Positions 44,280-52,655 of a stretch of DNA of 64,000 nucleotides are shown piece after piece. Source of the DNA: Clostridia bacterium (lineage in GTDB: Bacteria; Bacillota; Clostridia; Christensenellales; Aristaeellaceae); NCBI GenBank assembly GCA_030529995.1, contig JAUMVT010000004.1, positions 1-64,000 of the forward strand, given 5' to 3'. A program made the position numbers and the translations under genes. How positions within the stretch are numbered: position 1 is the stretch's first letter; every line of letters starts with the position of its first letter. The notes beneath the pieces were generated by a model. That model saw only the letters and a program-made list of their open reading frames with translations. It was not told the origin of the DNA and did no database searches.

Positions 44280-44868
44280 ACTTTGCAAGCAGTCGCCTGG
44301 CCGCCTTTACAGCCTCTGCTGTTGCAGCCTCCATGATTTTCTGTGCATCATTGCCCACAAGATCCAGCCCTTCCGCCTTAATCGCCGTAAAGCTCTGAAT
44401 GCCAAGCTCGTGAAGAACCGCCTTGATGTATTCGGTGCCCCAGTCATTTTCCCGAATGGGGCTGCCGGAGGTCGTGATGTACACCGCTTCCGTTCCCCTG
44501 CACATGCCGATGCACCGATCATCCTCATAATGGAACGTCAGGTTTCTGGCATACATATTTTCCACCCAAACCTTCAGGATAGACGGAAAGGACAAGTCCC
44601 AGTAAGGGGCTGCAACCACCACCATGTCCGCCTGCTGAAATTCCAGCGTATGCCGGAAAAGAGGATGATCCCAAGCGCTCGCATCGCAAAGCGGCTCCTT
44701 CACTGCGAGGGTCTCTGCGTCCACACTGCGAAGGCCCATGGTATTCAAGTCGTGGGTGACCACCTCCCACTGATTCGCATCCGCTTCCTGAAGGAAGGCA
44801 CGAGCCAGCTGCAATGTGCGGGATTCGCTCCCCCGGGGGCAGCTATTAACAAACAGCATTTTTTTCAT
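44278..44868 (-). CDS. Flavodoxin-fold NAD(P)H oxidoreductase (azoreductase/NQO family)
   Basis: 196 residues. FNSCPRGSESRTLQLARAF-type FMN phosphate loop at the N-terminus (read VNSCPRGSESRTLQ), VVVAAPYWDLSFPSILKVWVEN as the central FMN-binding strand, and ITTSGSP later. Such proteins reduce quinones or azo dyes by two electrons with FMN. The ATG at 44868 was preferred; a TTG at 44880 is possible. Single gene. Confidence 0.88.
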   Translation of the reverse strand: MKKMLFVNSCPRGSESRTLQLARAFLQEADANQWEVVTHDLNTMGLRSVDAETLAVKEPLCDASAWDHPLFRHTLEFQQADMVVVAAPYWDLSFPSILKVWVENMYARNLTFHYEDDRCIGMCRGTEAVYITTSGSPIRENDWGTEYIKAVLHELGIQSFTAIKAEGLDLVGNDAQKIMEAATAEAVKAARRLLAK

Positions 44869-44987
44869 ATCATCAAGCAACCTTTCCTGATATTCTGTTG
44901 CTGTTCATTTCGCCCGAAATTTCCGAAATCCTGCCTGTATAGCTTTCATCCGATATTTTCGTTCCATCCCCTTTCTTTTGCAGGAAT

Positions 44988-45016
44988 TTGCCGAGCAAAG
45001 GGCGAATATTTATCCT
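44988..45016 (+). promoter_or_regulatory. Probable promoter of the BMP/Nup operon
   Basis: -35 TTGCCG (44988-44993), 17-base spacer, -10 TATCCT (45011-45016). The leader is about 50 bases. No purine riboswitch motif is seen. Confidence 0.5.
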
Positions 45017-45073
45017 ATCTGCTCACGATGGATGTGAGCTCAACAATTTGACCGAATCGGGAGGTTGATTCTT

Positions 45074-46060
45074 GTGAAGAAAATCGTTGCGTTGCTTCTT
45101 TGCATCTCCATGTGCCTGTCTATGCTATGCGTTTCTGCTTTTGCGGAGGATGTGCCTTCCGTTGCCATTGTGGTGGCCGGCGGTTTGGGCGACCGTTCCT
45201 TCTACGACTCCGCCAATGAAGGTCTGGAAGAGCTGGCCAGCAAGTACGGCGCAGTCACCAAGGTGATTGAATGCAAGGAAAACGGCTCCATGTACCTGAC
45301 CGGTTTGGCTGACGCTGCCGAAGCATGCGATATCGTGTTTGCAGTGGGCTGGCAGTTCGTGCAGGCACTGCCGGAAGCAGCCGAAGGCTATCCGGATACC
45401 AAGTTTGTCTGGATTGACAACGCCCTGGAAGGCGACGGCATGGCCAATGTAATGTCCGTAGTGTATGCTCAGAATCAGGGCTCTTTCCTGGTGGGCTACA
45501 TTGCCGGCAAGCTGAGCAAGACCGGTGTTGTGGGTGCTGTGGGCGGTCAGGACAGTGCCACCATCAACGACTTTATGGTGGGTTACGAAGCCGGTGCTAA
45601 GTACGCCAACCCCGACATCAAGGTTGACACCCGCTATGCCAACGGCTTTGAAGATCCTGCCAGCGGTAAGGAATGCGCTTTGGCTCTTTATGATGCAGGC
45701 TGCGATATCGTGTTTGCCGTTGCCGGCAAGACGGGTGAAGGCGTATTCGAAGCTGCCAAGGATACGGGCAATTATGCCATCGGCGTGGACAGCGACCAGA
45801 AGTACATTAACCCTGACGTGATTATCTGCTCCATGGTAAAGGAAGTCGGCAAGTCCGTGGTGGACATCGTTGAGAATCTGGATGAGCGCTTCCAGCCTGC
45901 TACGATTTGGACGGCCGATATGGCAACGGGCTACATCGACGTTGGCTATGGTGATGACACCATGACCCAGCAGGTCAGCGACGAGCTGAAGGCAGAAGTC
46001 AAGGCATTGCAGGAAAAGATCATCAGCGGTGAAATCACCGTTCCCACTGCATTGAACTAA
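45074..46060 (+). CDS. BMP-family substrate-binding protein (nucleoside type)
   Basis: 328 residues from GTG, with GGGAGG nine bases upstream. Signal peptide ends SAFA before EDVPSVAIVV; no lipobox, although Bmp/PnrA proteins are usually lipoproteins. The pattern GGLGDRSFYDSANEGL, VFAVGWQFVQALPEAA, KFVWIDNAL, VVGAVGGQDSATINDFM and AIGVDSDQKYINPD is that of purine nucleoside receptors. A terminator lies between this gene and its ABC partners. Confidence 0.9.
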   Translation: MKKIVALLLCISMCLSMLCVSAFAEDVPSVAIVVAGGLGDRSFYDSANEGLEELASKYGAVTKVIECKENGSMYLTGLADAAEACDIVFAVGWQFVQALPEAAEGYPDTKFVWIDNALEGDGMANVMSVVYAQNQGSFLVGYIAGKLSKTGVVGAVGGQDSATINDFMVGYEAGAKYANPDIKVDTRYANGFEDPASGKECALALYDAGCDIVFAVAGKTGEGVFEAAKDTGNYAIGVDSDQKYINPDVIICSMVKEVGKSVVDIVENLDERFQPATIWTADMATGYIDVGYGDDTMTQQVSDELKAEVKALQEKIISGEITVPTALN

Positions 46061-46067
46061 CCTTTAC

Positions 46068-46117
46068 GGCAGCAGCGTTCATTCTTGATCATCAGAAGGG
46101 GCGTTGCTGCCTTTTTT
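46068..46117 (+). terminator. Terminator/attenuator between the binding protein and ATPase genes
   Basis: GGCAGCAGCG (46068-46077) pairs with CGTTGCTGCC (46102-46111) with one wobble, followed by T6 (46112-46117). It should limit transcription of the downstream transporter genes relative to the binding protein. Confidence 0.85.
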
Positions 46118-46154
46118 CCGTATTCATGTGCCACAGAAAGCGAGGCGTTCCCGC

Positions 46155-47693
46155 TTGAGCGAAACCATTGTATCCTTCAAGCATGTATCCATGCAGTTCC
46201 CCGGTGTGCTGGCAAATGATGATGTCTCCCTTGATATACACAAGGGAGAAGTGTTTGCGCTGGTCGGCGAAAACGGCGCAGGAAAATCCACCCTGATGAA
46301 AATCCTGTATGGTCTCAACGAGCCGACAACCGGACAGGTTTTTGTAAAGGGCGAGGAAATGAAGACCTTCTCCCCCAGCACATCCATCGCCCACGGCATC
46401 GGCATGGTGCATCAGCATTTTATGCTGGTTCCTTCCTTCACGGTGGCACAGAATATTGTGATGTGCGGTGAACCTCGCCGCCATCGCTTCTTTTACGACT
46501 TCGACAAAGCCAATCAAATCACCAACGAACTTGTCAGGGAATACGGCCTGCAGGTCAACCCGACGGATCGGGTGCAGGACATCAGTGTCGGTTTGCAGCA
46601 GCGTGTCGAAATTCTGAAGGCATTGCATCACGGCGCAGACATTCTGATTCTGGATGAACCTACAGCCGTGCTGACGCCTCAGGAGACAGATGAACTGTTT
46701 GCCGTCATCCGCAGCATCGTCCGCGAAAAGCAAATGTCCATCATCATCATTACCCACAAACTGTATGAGGTCATGGAGATTTCCGACCGGGTAGGCGTGA
46801 TGCGTCAGGGCAAGCTGATTGACGTATGCGAAACGAAGGACGTGAATGAGCGAATCCTGGCCTCCATGATGGTGGGCAAGGATGTGCTGCTGGATGCCTT
46901 GGAGCGCACGGAGCAAGCCCGGCGGCAAGATTCTGCCATCGAAGTAGAAGATCTGTATGTAACGGATACCCGGGGACTGCCTGCGGTGCGCGGTCTTTCC
47001 CTGCAGGTGCATCCCGGCGAAATACTGGGCATTGCCGGTGTGGAAGGCAATGGGCAGAGCGAACTCATCGAAGCCATTACCGGCATGTGCCCCATTCAGC
47101 GGGGCACAGTGAAGATCCAAGGCAAGAGTACGAAAGGCTTGACGCCGGGAAAAATCCGTCAGTTAGGTTTGGCACACGTGCCGGAAGACCGCATTGCCAC
47201 CGGCGTTGCCGCCCCTGCGGATGTAACGGATAATCTTCTGGTAGGTAAAGAGAAAGCTCCCGAATTTTCCGTGGCAAAGATCCATCTGAAGCGGCGCTCC
47301 ATTCGTGCTTATGCAAGAAAGCTGTTTGAAAAGTTCGACATCCGCGGTGCAGGTGTGGATACGCCGGTAGGTTCCCTTTCCGGCGGCAACATGCAGAAGG
47401 TTGTGGTGGCTCGGGAATTCTCTTACGATACGCCGGTGCTCATTATTTCCCAACCCACCAGAGGCGTTGACATTGGCGCCATGGACTTCATCCACAAGCA
47501 AATCATGGACAAGCGGAACGCAGGCTGCGCCATCCTGCTGGTCAGTGCCGATTTGGATGAACTGTACCGCCTGTCCGACCGTCTGGTTGCCATCTATGAA
47601 GGGAAAATCACAGGAGAGTTTGACCCGAAAACCATCGACAAGGCCGAACTTGGCTACTATATGACCGGTGCACGGAAGGAGGCAGAAGCATGA
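46155..47693 (+). CDS. ABC transporter ATP-binding protein, double-domain (NupO/RbsA type)
   Basis: About 512 residues with two nucleotide-binding domains. First: Walker A GENGAGKSTLMK, signature ISVGLQQRVEILKA, Walker B ILILDEPTAVLT, H-loop IIIITHKL. Second: degenerate Walker A GVEGNGQSELIE, signature LSGGNMQKVVVARE. This is the normal sugar/nucleoside importer pattern. I place the start at TTG 46155 with GAGGCG upstream, because the longer frame from 46104 begins inside the preceding terminator. The start codon is therefore inferred. Overlaps the permease gene by four bases. Confidence 0.92.
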   Translation: MSETIVSFKHVSMQFPGVLANDDVSLDIHKGEVFALVGENGAGKSTLMKILYGLNEPTTGQVFVKGEEMKTFSPSTSIAHGIGMVHQHFMLVPSFTVAQNIVMCGEPRRHRFFYDFDKANQITNELVREYGLQVNPTDRVQDISVGLQQRVEILKALHHGADILILDEPTAVLTPQETDELFAVIRSIVREKQMSIIIITHKLYEVMEISDRVGVMRQGKLIDVCETKDVNERILASMMVGKDVLLDALERTEQARRQDSAIEVEDLYVTDTRGLPAVRGLSLQVHPGEILGIAGVEGNGQSELIEAITGMCPIQRGTVKIQGKSTKGLTPGKIRQLGLAHVPEDRIATGVAAPADVTDNLLVGKEKAPEFSVAKIHLKRRSIRAYARKLFEKFDIRGAGVDTPVGSLSGGNMQKVVVAREFSYDTPVLIISQPTRGVDIGAMDFIHKQIMDKRNAGCAILLVSADLDELYRLSDRLVAIYEGKITGEFDPKTIDKAELGYYMTGARKEAEA

Positions 47694-48772
47694 AATCCAA
47701 GGCAAAAGTACAGTACTTGGTGAGCCTGGCGGTCAGTGTGCTTCTGGCACTTGTTCTGGGCGGCGTGATTATGGCACTTACCGGTCATGACCCGTTGGAA
47801 GGCTATAGTGCGCTGATCACCGGTGCTTTAGGCACCAAGCGCGGACTTGGCAACACCCTAGCAAAGACAGCAACCCTTTGCCTGACGGGTTTGGCGACTG
47901 CTGTGGCCGCTAAAGCAGGCATTTTCAACGTAGGCGGTGAAGGACAGCTGTACCTGGGGGCAATCGCTTCCGCCTATGTGGGCGCAAAGCTGGCCGGGCT
48001 TTCGCCATGGATCGGCATTCCCCTGTGCCTGCTGGCCGCCATGGCAGCCGGCGGCGTCTATGCCGTGGTTCCGGCCATTTTGAAGGTGAAGCTGAAAGTC
48101 AGCGAGGTCATCACCACCATCATGCTGAACTCAGCCGCCATTTACTTCTGTTCCTACCTTGCCAACGGCCCGTTGAAAACTGCTGAAAAGGGCGTATCCG
48201 CCGGTACGGATGCCATTGACAAGTCCTTCATGTTCTCCAAGCTGATCAAGATGTCTTCGCTGACGGAGAGCATCTTTATCGCCGCATTCATTGCCCTGTT
48301 TGTCTGGTATCTGATGAGCCGCACAACCATTGGCTATGAAATGCAGCTGACCGGGCAGAACAGCCGCTTTGCACGGTACAGCGGCATTAAGTCCGACAAG
48401 CTTGCCATTGGCAGTATGGTGCTTTCCGGCGCCATCTGCGGCTTGGTAGGCATGTTCGAGGTATTCGGTCAGCACGGCAGATTCATCGAATCCGTTTCGA
48501 AGGATTTTTACTTTGACGGCATGCTGGTAGCCATGATCATGCACTATAAGCCCTTCGGCATCATTCTCATGAGCTTCTTCTTCGGCATTTTGCAGATCGG
48601 TTCCACGGCCATGGAATCCCGTGTGGGCATTTCCAGTGAGCTGATTCTGATTGTTCAGTCCATCATCATTTTCTTCATGGCGGCGGAAGAGGGCATTCTG
48701 GCCTCCATCCAGGCGCAGAAAATTAAGCGGAACTCTGCTGCACGGATTGCAAAGGAGGCGACAGAAAAGTGA
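47690..48772 (+). CDS. ABC transporter permease (NupP type)
   Basis: 360 residues, about ten membrane segments. GIFNVGGEGQLYLGAIASAYVG is the hallmark of the BPD_transp_2 nucleoside branch. ATG overlaps the ATPase TGA, and its own stop overlaps the next GTG. Forms the membrane channel with the following permease. Confidence 0.92.
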   Translation: MKSKAKVQYLVSLAVSVLLALVLGGVIMALTGHDPLEGYSALITGALGTKRGLGNTLAKTATLCLTGLATAVAAKAGIFNVGGEGQLYLGAIASAYVGAKLAGLSPWIGIPLCLLAAMAAGGVYAVVPAILKVKLKVSEVITTIMLNSAAIYFCSYLANGPLKTAEKGVSAGTDAIDKSFMFSKLIKMSSLTESIFIAAFIALFVWYLMSRTTIGYEMQLTGQNSRFARYSGIKSDKLAIGSMVLSGAICGLVGMFEVFGQHGRFIESVSKDFYFDGMLVAMIMHYKPFGIILMSFFFGILQIGSTAMESRVGISSELILIVQSIIIFFMAAEEGILASIQAQKIKRNSAARIAKEATEK

Positions 48773-49692
48773 ACTGGGAAAGCATTTTCAATGTAGGCCT
48801 GCTGCAAAATACCCTGCGCACCGCCACCCCTGTTATCCTTGCCGGTCTCGGCTGTCTGATGACGGAGCACGTGGGCATCATGAACATCGGCATTGACGGC
48901 ATGATGATTGTGGGCGCCTTTGTTGCCGTGCTGGCCAGTTATTTCCTTGGCAGCTGGCTGCTGGCGCTGGTCTTCGCCCTGCTGTCCGGCGTACTGTTAG
49001 GACTCTTCTACGGTCTCTTTGTGGTGAAGTTCAAGAGCGACGAATTCATTATCGGCGTGGCGCTGAATATTTTCGCCGGAGCACTGACGGTATTTCTCCT
49101 TCGAACCATTTTCAACGTGAAGGGTGCCTTCTCTGACCCTGCCATTGTTCCCCTGCCTAAGCTCAGCGCAGACTGGCTGGAAAGCATCCCCCTCATTGGC
49201 CCTTTGCTGAACAACAACACACTGCTGGTGTACGTCAGCTGGGTCATGGTGCTGGTTTGCTGGCTGTTCATCTACCGCACACCTGCCGGTTTCTGGCTGC
49301 GTGCCGCCGGCGAGCATCCACAATCCCTGCGTGCCGCCGGCAAAAGCCCGGAGAAAATGAAGTACCTTGCCTCTGTGCTTTGCGGTGCCTTCAGTGCCTT
49401 GGCCGGTGCCCATCTTTCCCTGGGGTACCTGACCATGTTTTCCGAAAACATGTCCAACAGCAAGGGCTATGTGGCCGTGGCCTGCGTCATCTTCGGCAGA
49501 GCGAATCCGCCCCTTGTGTTCCTAGCCGCATTGCTTTTCGGCTTCATTGACGCCCTCGGCACGCGGCTTCAAAGCGTCGGGGTTGATCCTACGCTGACGA
49601 AGATCTTCCCCTACGTGGGTACCGTCCTGATGATGGTGCTCCTTGCCATTCGGGAGCGAGCAAAGAAAAAGGCCGCCCAGGCAGCCAAGTAA
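48769..49692 (+). CDS. ABC transporter permease (NupQ type)
   Basis: 307 residues from GTG, eight to ten membrane segments. HVGIMNIGIDGMMIVGAFVAV and SKGYVAVACVIFGRANPPLVF are typical of the second permease of nucleoside (BMP) importers. Coupled to the first permease by a four-base overlap. With deoD at 9.2 kb this suggests salvage of purine nucleosides. Confidence 0.92.
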   Translation: MNWESIFNVGLLQNTLRTATPVILAGLGCLMTEHVGIMNIGIDGMMIVGAFVAVLASYFLGSWLLALVFALLSGVLLGLFYGLFVVKFKSDEFIIGVALNIFAGALTVFLLRTIFNVKGAFSDPAIVPLPKLSADWLESIPLIGPLLNNNTLLVYVSWVMVLVCWLFIYRTPAGFWLRAAGEHPQSLRAAGKSPEKMKYLASVLCGAFSALAGAHLSLGYLTMFSENMSNSKGYVAVACVIFGRANPPLVFLAALLFGFIDALGTRLQSVGVDPTLTKIFPYVGTVLMMVLLAIRERAKKKAAQAAK

Positions 49693-49717
49693 ATCAGAAT
49701 AAAAGGAGTCCTTCCCT

Positions 49718-50842
49718 TTGAAAATCAGCAAGAAAGATGCCCTGATGTGGTTTCAGTTCTTCTCCGAACTGCCGGATGATGAGCCCCTCCTGTGTCATCA
49801 GCAGGAAATTGTGCTGGCGGTGCTTGCACAAATCGAACGTGCCGTGGATGCCAGACGTGCGACTCTGATGCAGCAGATTCCTCACCTGAAATCCATGCAG
49901 GGTCGAACCATGTATGTGGGTCCTGACGAACGTTTCCCAAAGGGCTGCAAGTCCTGCCTGTTCGGCACGGGGCTCAGCGCCATTCGCAAGACCAACAAGT
50001 GCAATGCCAAGTGCCCCTTCTGCTACGATTATGGCGTACTGGACTGCATTCCCCCCATCGGCGAAGGCATGTGGGAGATTGGCGGCACCAAGTTCTACGA
50101 AAAGGATATTCCGCTGTTGCTGTCCATTCAAAAGAAACCTACCGGCATCGCCTATGTGTATCTGGAACCCTTTATGGAAATTGAAATCTACGAGCACATG
50201 ATTCAGCTCTTCCATGAAGCAGGCATCTACCAGCATATGTACACCAACGGTCTTCGGGCTACGGAGGCCTCGCTGAAAATGCTGGCGGATGCAGGGCTGA
50301 ACGAGCTGCGCTTCAACCTAGGCGCATCCAACTGCTCCGATCAGGTGATTGAAAACATCCGGATCGCAAAGCAATACATTCCCATGGTGGGTATCGAGAC
50401 GCCCATGACCCGTGCATTCTTTGACGGCTTCATGAAGAAGAAAGAAGCCATCATGGCGACAAGTCTGGATTTCATCAACTGTGCCGAGCTTCACCTGAAT
50501 GCCAACAATCTGGAAAATTACCTGGGCGAAAATATGTACCAGTGTCGGCAAGGTTATCTCTCCCCCATTTGCAGCCGTGAAATGACACTGACCTTAATGC
50601 GCATGGCGGATGAAGAACAGTGGCCGTTCGTCATTCACGATTGCTCCAATGATACCAAGTTTGCCCGAGACTTGAACCTGAAAGCCAAGGAAGGCGGATG
50701 GTTCGGTGCAAGCAGCTACGCCGGCGAGTTCGATCATTTGCCCTTCGAGGCGTTCCTGCCGGTACTCACGGATGAGGATTTCAAATTTGTCGAAGAAGAA
50801 CCTCTGCCAAAGGGATATCGCCCCGGGGACATTGTCCTGTAA
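49718..50842 (+). CDS. Radical SAM protein of unknown function
   Basis: 374 residues from TTG, with AAAGGAG upstream, 25 bases after the permease gene. The cluster-binding motif CNAKCPFC is at C95, C99 and C102. Two further cysteines, C77 and C80 (GCKSCLFG), lie just before, and others occur late in the protein. YVYLEPFMEIEIYEHMIQLF and HMYTNGLRATEASLKMLADA show the partial TIM barrel. No C-terminal SPASM-type cysteine set is obvious. It has no terminator between it and the nucleoside transporter, so it may act on the transported compound. Reaction unknown. Confidence 0.8.
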   Translation: MKISKKDALMWFQFFSELPDDEPLLCHQQEIVLAVLAQIERAVDARRATLMQQIPHLKSMQGRTMYVGPDERFPKGCKSCLFGTGLSAIRKTNKCNAKCPFCYDYGVLDCIPPIGEGMWEIGGTKFYEKDIPLLLSIQKKPTGIAYVYLEPFMEIEIYEHMIQLFHEAGIYQHMYTNGLRATEASLKMLADAGLNELRFNLGASNCSDQVIENIRIAKQYIPMVGIETPMTRAFFDGFMKKKEAIMATSLDFINCAELHLNANNLENYLGENMYQCRQGYLSPICSREMTLTLMRMADEEQWPFVIHDCSNDTKFARDLNLKAKEGGWFGASSYAGEFDHLPFEAFLPVLTDEDFKFVEEEPLPKGYRPGDIVL

Positions 50843-50848
50843 ACATGT

Positions 50849-50890
50849 AAGAAGCAGGCTCCGAGATTAGCTTCGGAACCTGCTTCTTTT
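50849..50890 (+). terminator. Rho-independent terminator of the transporter/radical SAM operon
   Basis: AAGAAGCAGG(C)TCCGA pairs with TTCGGA(A)CCTGCTTCTT, then TTTG. On the minus strand it also gives a hairpin that may help to end the arsR-type transcript. Confidence 0.88.
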
Positions 50891-50905
50891 GTCTTTGTTT
50901 TGCTG

Positions 50906-51274
50906 TCAGCCTTCGCTGATATGCTCTGCACCCTGCTTGAGCAGCGTGGCCACATGATCATCTGCCAGGGAGTAAAACACGGTTTTGCCATCCCGTCGGC
51001 TCTTAATCAGCCGTGCCTGCTTGAGCAGCCGCAGCTGATGGGATACGGCAGACTGGGTCATGCCCAGCAGCTTCGCCAGATCACACACGCACACTTCCGC
51101 TTCAAACAGCACGTACAGGATGCGGATCCGTGTGCCATCACCGAAGACCTTAAATAAGTCAGAAAGGCGTGAAAGCGTCTCATCGTTTGGCAGAGAAGCC
51201 TGCACCTGCGCTACAAGATCCTCATGAACACAGAGAAAACCACATACATCTTCATTTTCTGCCATAGGCTTCAT
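50906..51274 (-). CDS. ArsR/SmtB-family metal-responsive repressor
   Basis: 122 residues. Winged helix with FGDGTRIRILYVLFEAEVCV, then the recognition helix MTQSAVSHQLRLLKQARLI. Cysteines in VCGFLCVHED near the N-terminus and VCVCDLAKLL in the alpha3 region form a CadC-like metal site for Cd, Pb or Zn. No metal exporter gene is adjacent; it follows pmbA by about 27 bases on the same strand. Start codon ambiguous (GTG 51277, ATG 51274 or ATG 51265). Confidence 0.88.
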   Translation of the reverse strand: MKPMAENEDVCGFLCVHEDLVAQVQASLPNDETLSRLSDLFKVFGDGTRIRILYVLFEAEVCVCDLAKLLGMTQSAVSHQLRLLKQARLIKSRRDGKTVFYSLADDHVATLLKQGAEHISEG

Positions 51275-51301
51275 CACCCTTCACTTAACCAAATTGCACC
51301 A

Positions 51302-52642
51302 TCAGCCGGAAATAACCAGCGTGCCCACATCGATCGAGGGGCATCCAATGCCCACGCCCGGGAAGAGCAAATCATTGCCCACAGCTCTGATGTTTTCAAG
51401 CAGCTTGTAGAAATTGCCTGCCACGGTAATCTGCTCCACGCTGCGGCCGCGTTTGCCACCTTCCACCATGTATCCGCCGCTGATCAGGGAGAAATCGCCG
51501 CTGATTACATTGGCACCTGCATGCAGACCGCTGACATCGGTAATGACAATGCCGTCCCCCATGTTAGCCATCAGCTCCTCCAAGCTCGCTTCGCCGGGCT
51601 TGAAGAACAAGTTGGTAGGTGCAACCGTCATGCCGGAAGCGTAGCTCCGGGCAGCATTGCCGGTGGTCTCTACACCCTGCTTGCGTGCCGTCTTCCGATT
51701 GTGCAGCAGGGTCTTCAACACGCCGTTTTCAATCACAGCCTTCGTGCGGGAGGCGCTTCCCTCCGCATCAAAGGAGCAGGAAGCAAAGCCATCCTTCAGC
51801 AGCGGATCATCCATCAGGGTGACCGCCGTGGAGGCCACAGTTTCGCCTTCCTTGCCTGCCAGCAGAGACAGCCCCTGCTGCGCATTCTCAGCGGAGAACA
51901 TGCCGCTGAAAGTGGCCAGCATTTCGCACAGTGCCTCATTAAAGAAGATCACCCGATAGGTTCCGGCAGGAACAGGGGCGGCGTCCAGCTGCTTCACGGT
52001 GCGGTCAGCAGTCTCCTTGGCAATCTTTTCTGCATCGAAGTCAGAAAACTTCCGGCCGCAGTCCATGTAAGCGCCATTGGCCTTGGTGCCGTTTTCTCTG
52101 GTAGCGATGGCACTGGTCAAGGCACTCCATGCCTGATCCGTAGCGGTAAGATTCAAGCCGAAGGAATTGCGAAGCAGAAGGGTCTGCTTAGTTGTGGAAA
52201 TAAAGGCATACATCACCTGATCGACACGCTTGTCCTGGCTGGCGGTGGCTTCGCTAAGATTCATTACTGCCGCAAGCTTATCCTCAGCCGTCACGCTATC
52301 AAGATCGCTTTCCGAGGTCTCAACGGCAGGATAGTTTGCTTCTCCGGGAAAGATTTCATCCTGCTCGGCACTTTCGCTCAGCTCGGCAGATTCCTTAACG
52401 CCTTCAATCAGCTGCTGAATGGCAGCCTCGTCCAAGGCCTGGGTGGAAGACATACCCATCTTGCCCTTGTAGGTGCCCCGAAGGCCAAGCCCCATAGAAG
52501 AGCTGACCTGATAATCACTGATGTCTCCGCTGCGGGCCATGACACTGAACGCTTCCTTTTCCGAGCAGAATACTTCGGCAGTGTCCAGCCCGCTTTCCTT
52601 GGCACGCAGGAGCAGCTGCTCCACAAATGCATTCTTATCCAT
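51302..52642 (-). CDS. pmbA: TldE/PmbA family peptidase subunit
   Basis: 446 residues. With TldD it forms a heterodimeric metallopeptidase known from microcin B17 maturation and CcdA degradation in E. coli; this subunit lacks metal ligands. Typical reading: ADRTVKQLDAAPVPAGTYRV, GKEGETVASTAVTLMDDPLL and PTNLFFKPGEASLEELMANM. The ATG at 52642 has AAGGAGG eight bases upstream; longer frames to 52672 overlap tldD. Thirteen bases after tldD. Confidence 0.93.
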   Translation of the reverse strand: MDKNAFVEQLLLRAKESGLDTAEVFCSEKEAFSVMARSGDISDYQVSSSMGLGLRGTYKGKMGMSSTQALDEAAIQQLIEGVKESAELSESAEQDEIFPGEANYPAVETSESDLDSVTAEDKLAAVMNLSEATASQDKRVDQVMYAFISTTKQTLLLRNSFGLNLTATDQAWSALTSAIATRENGTKANGAYMDCGRKFSDFDAEKIAKETADRTVKQLDAAPVPAGTYRVIFFNEALCEMLATFSGMFSAENAQQGLSLLAGKEGETVASTAVTLMDDPLLKDGFASCSFDAEGSASRTKAVIENGVLKTLLHNRKTARKQGVETTGNAARSYASGMTVAPTNLFFKPGEASLEELMANMGDGIVITDVSGLHAGANVISGDFSLISGGYMVEGGKRGRSVEQITVAGNFYKLLENIRAVGNDLLFPGVGIGCPSIDVGTLVISG

Positions 52643-52655
52643 TGCTTCTGCCTCC

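Noticed and set aside
44881..45073. Purine riboswitch ahead of the BMP-type binding protein
   Set aside because: The conserved loop and junction sequences of purine aptamers are not present in this gap.
46104..46154. ATG at 46104 as the ATPase start
   Set aside because: It lies within the terminator hairpin and has no ribosome binding site; conserved sequence begins after 46155.
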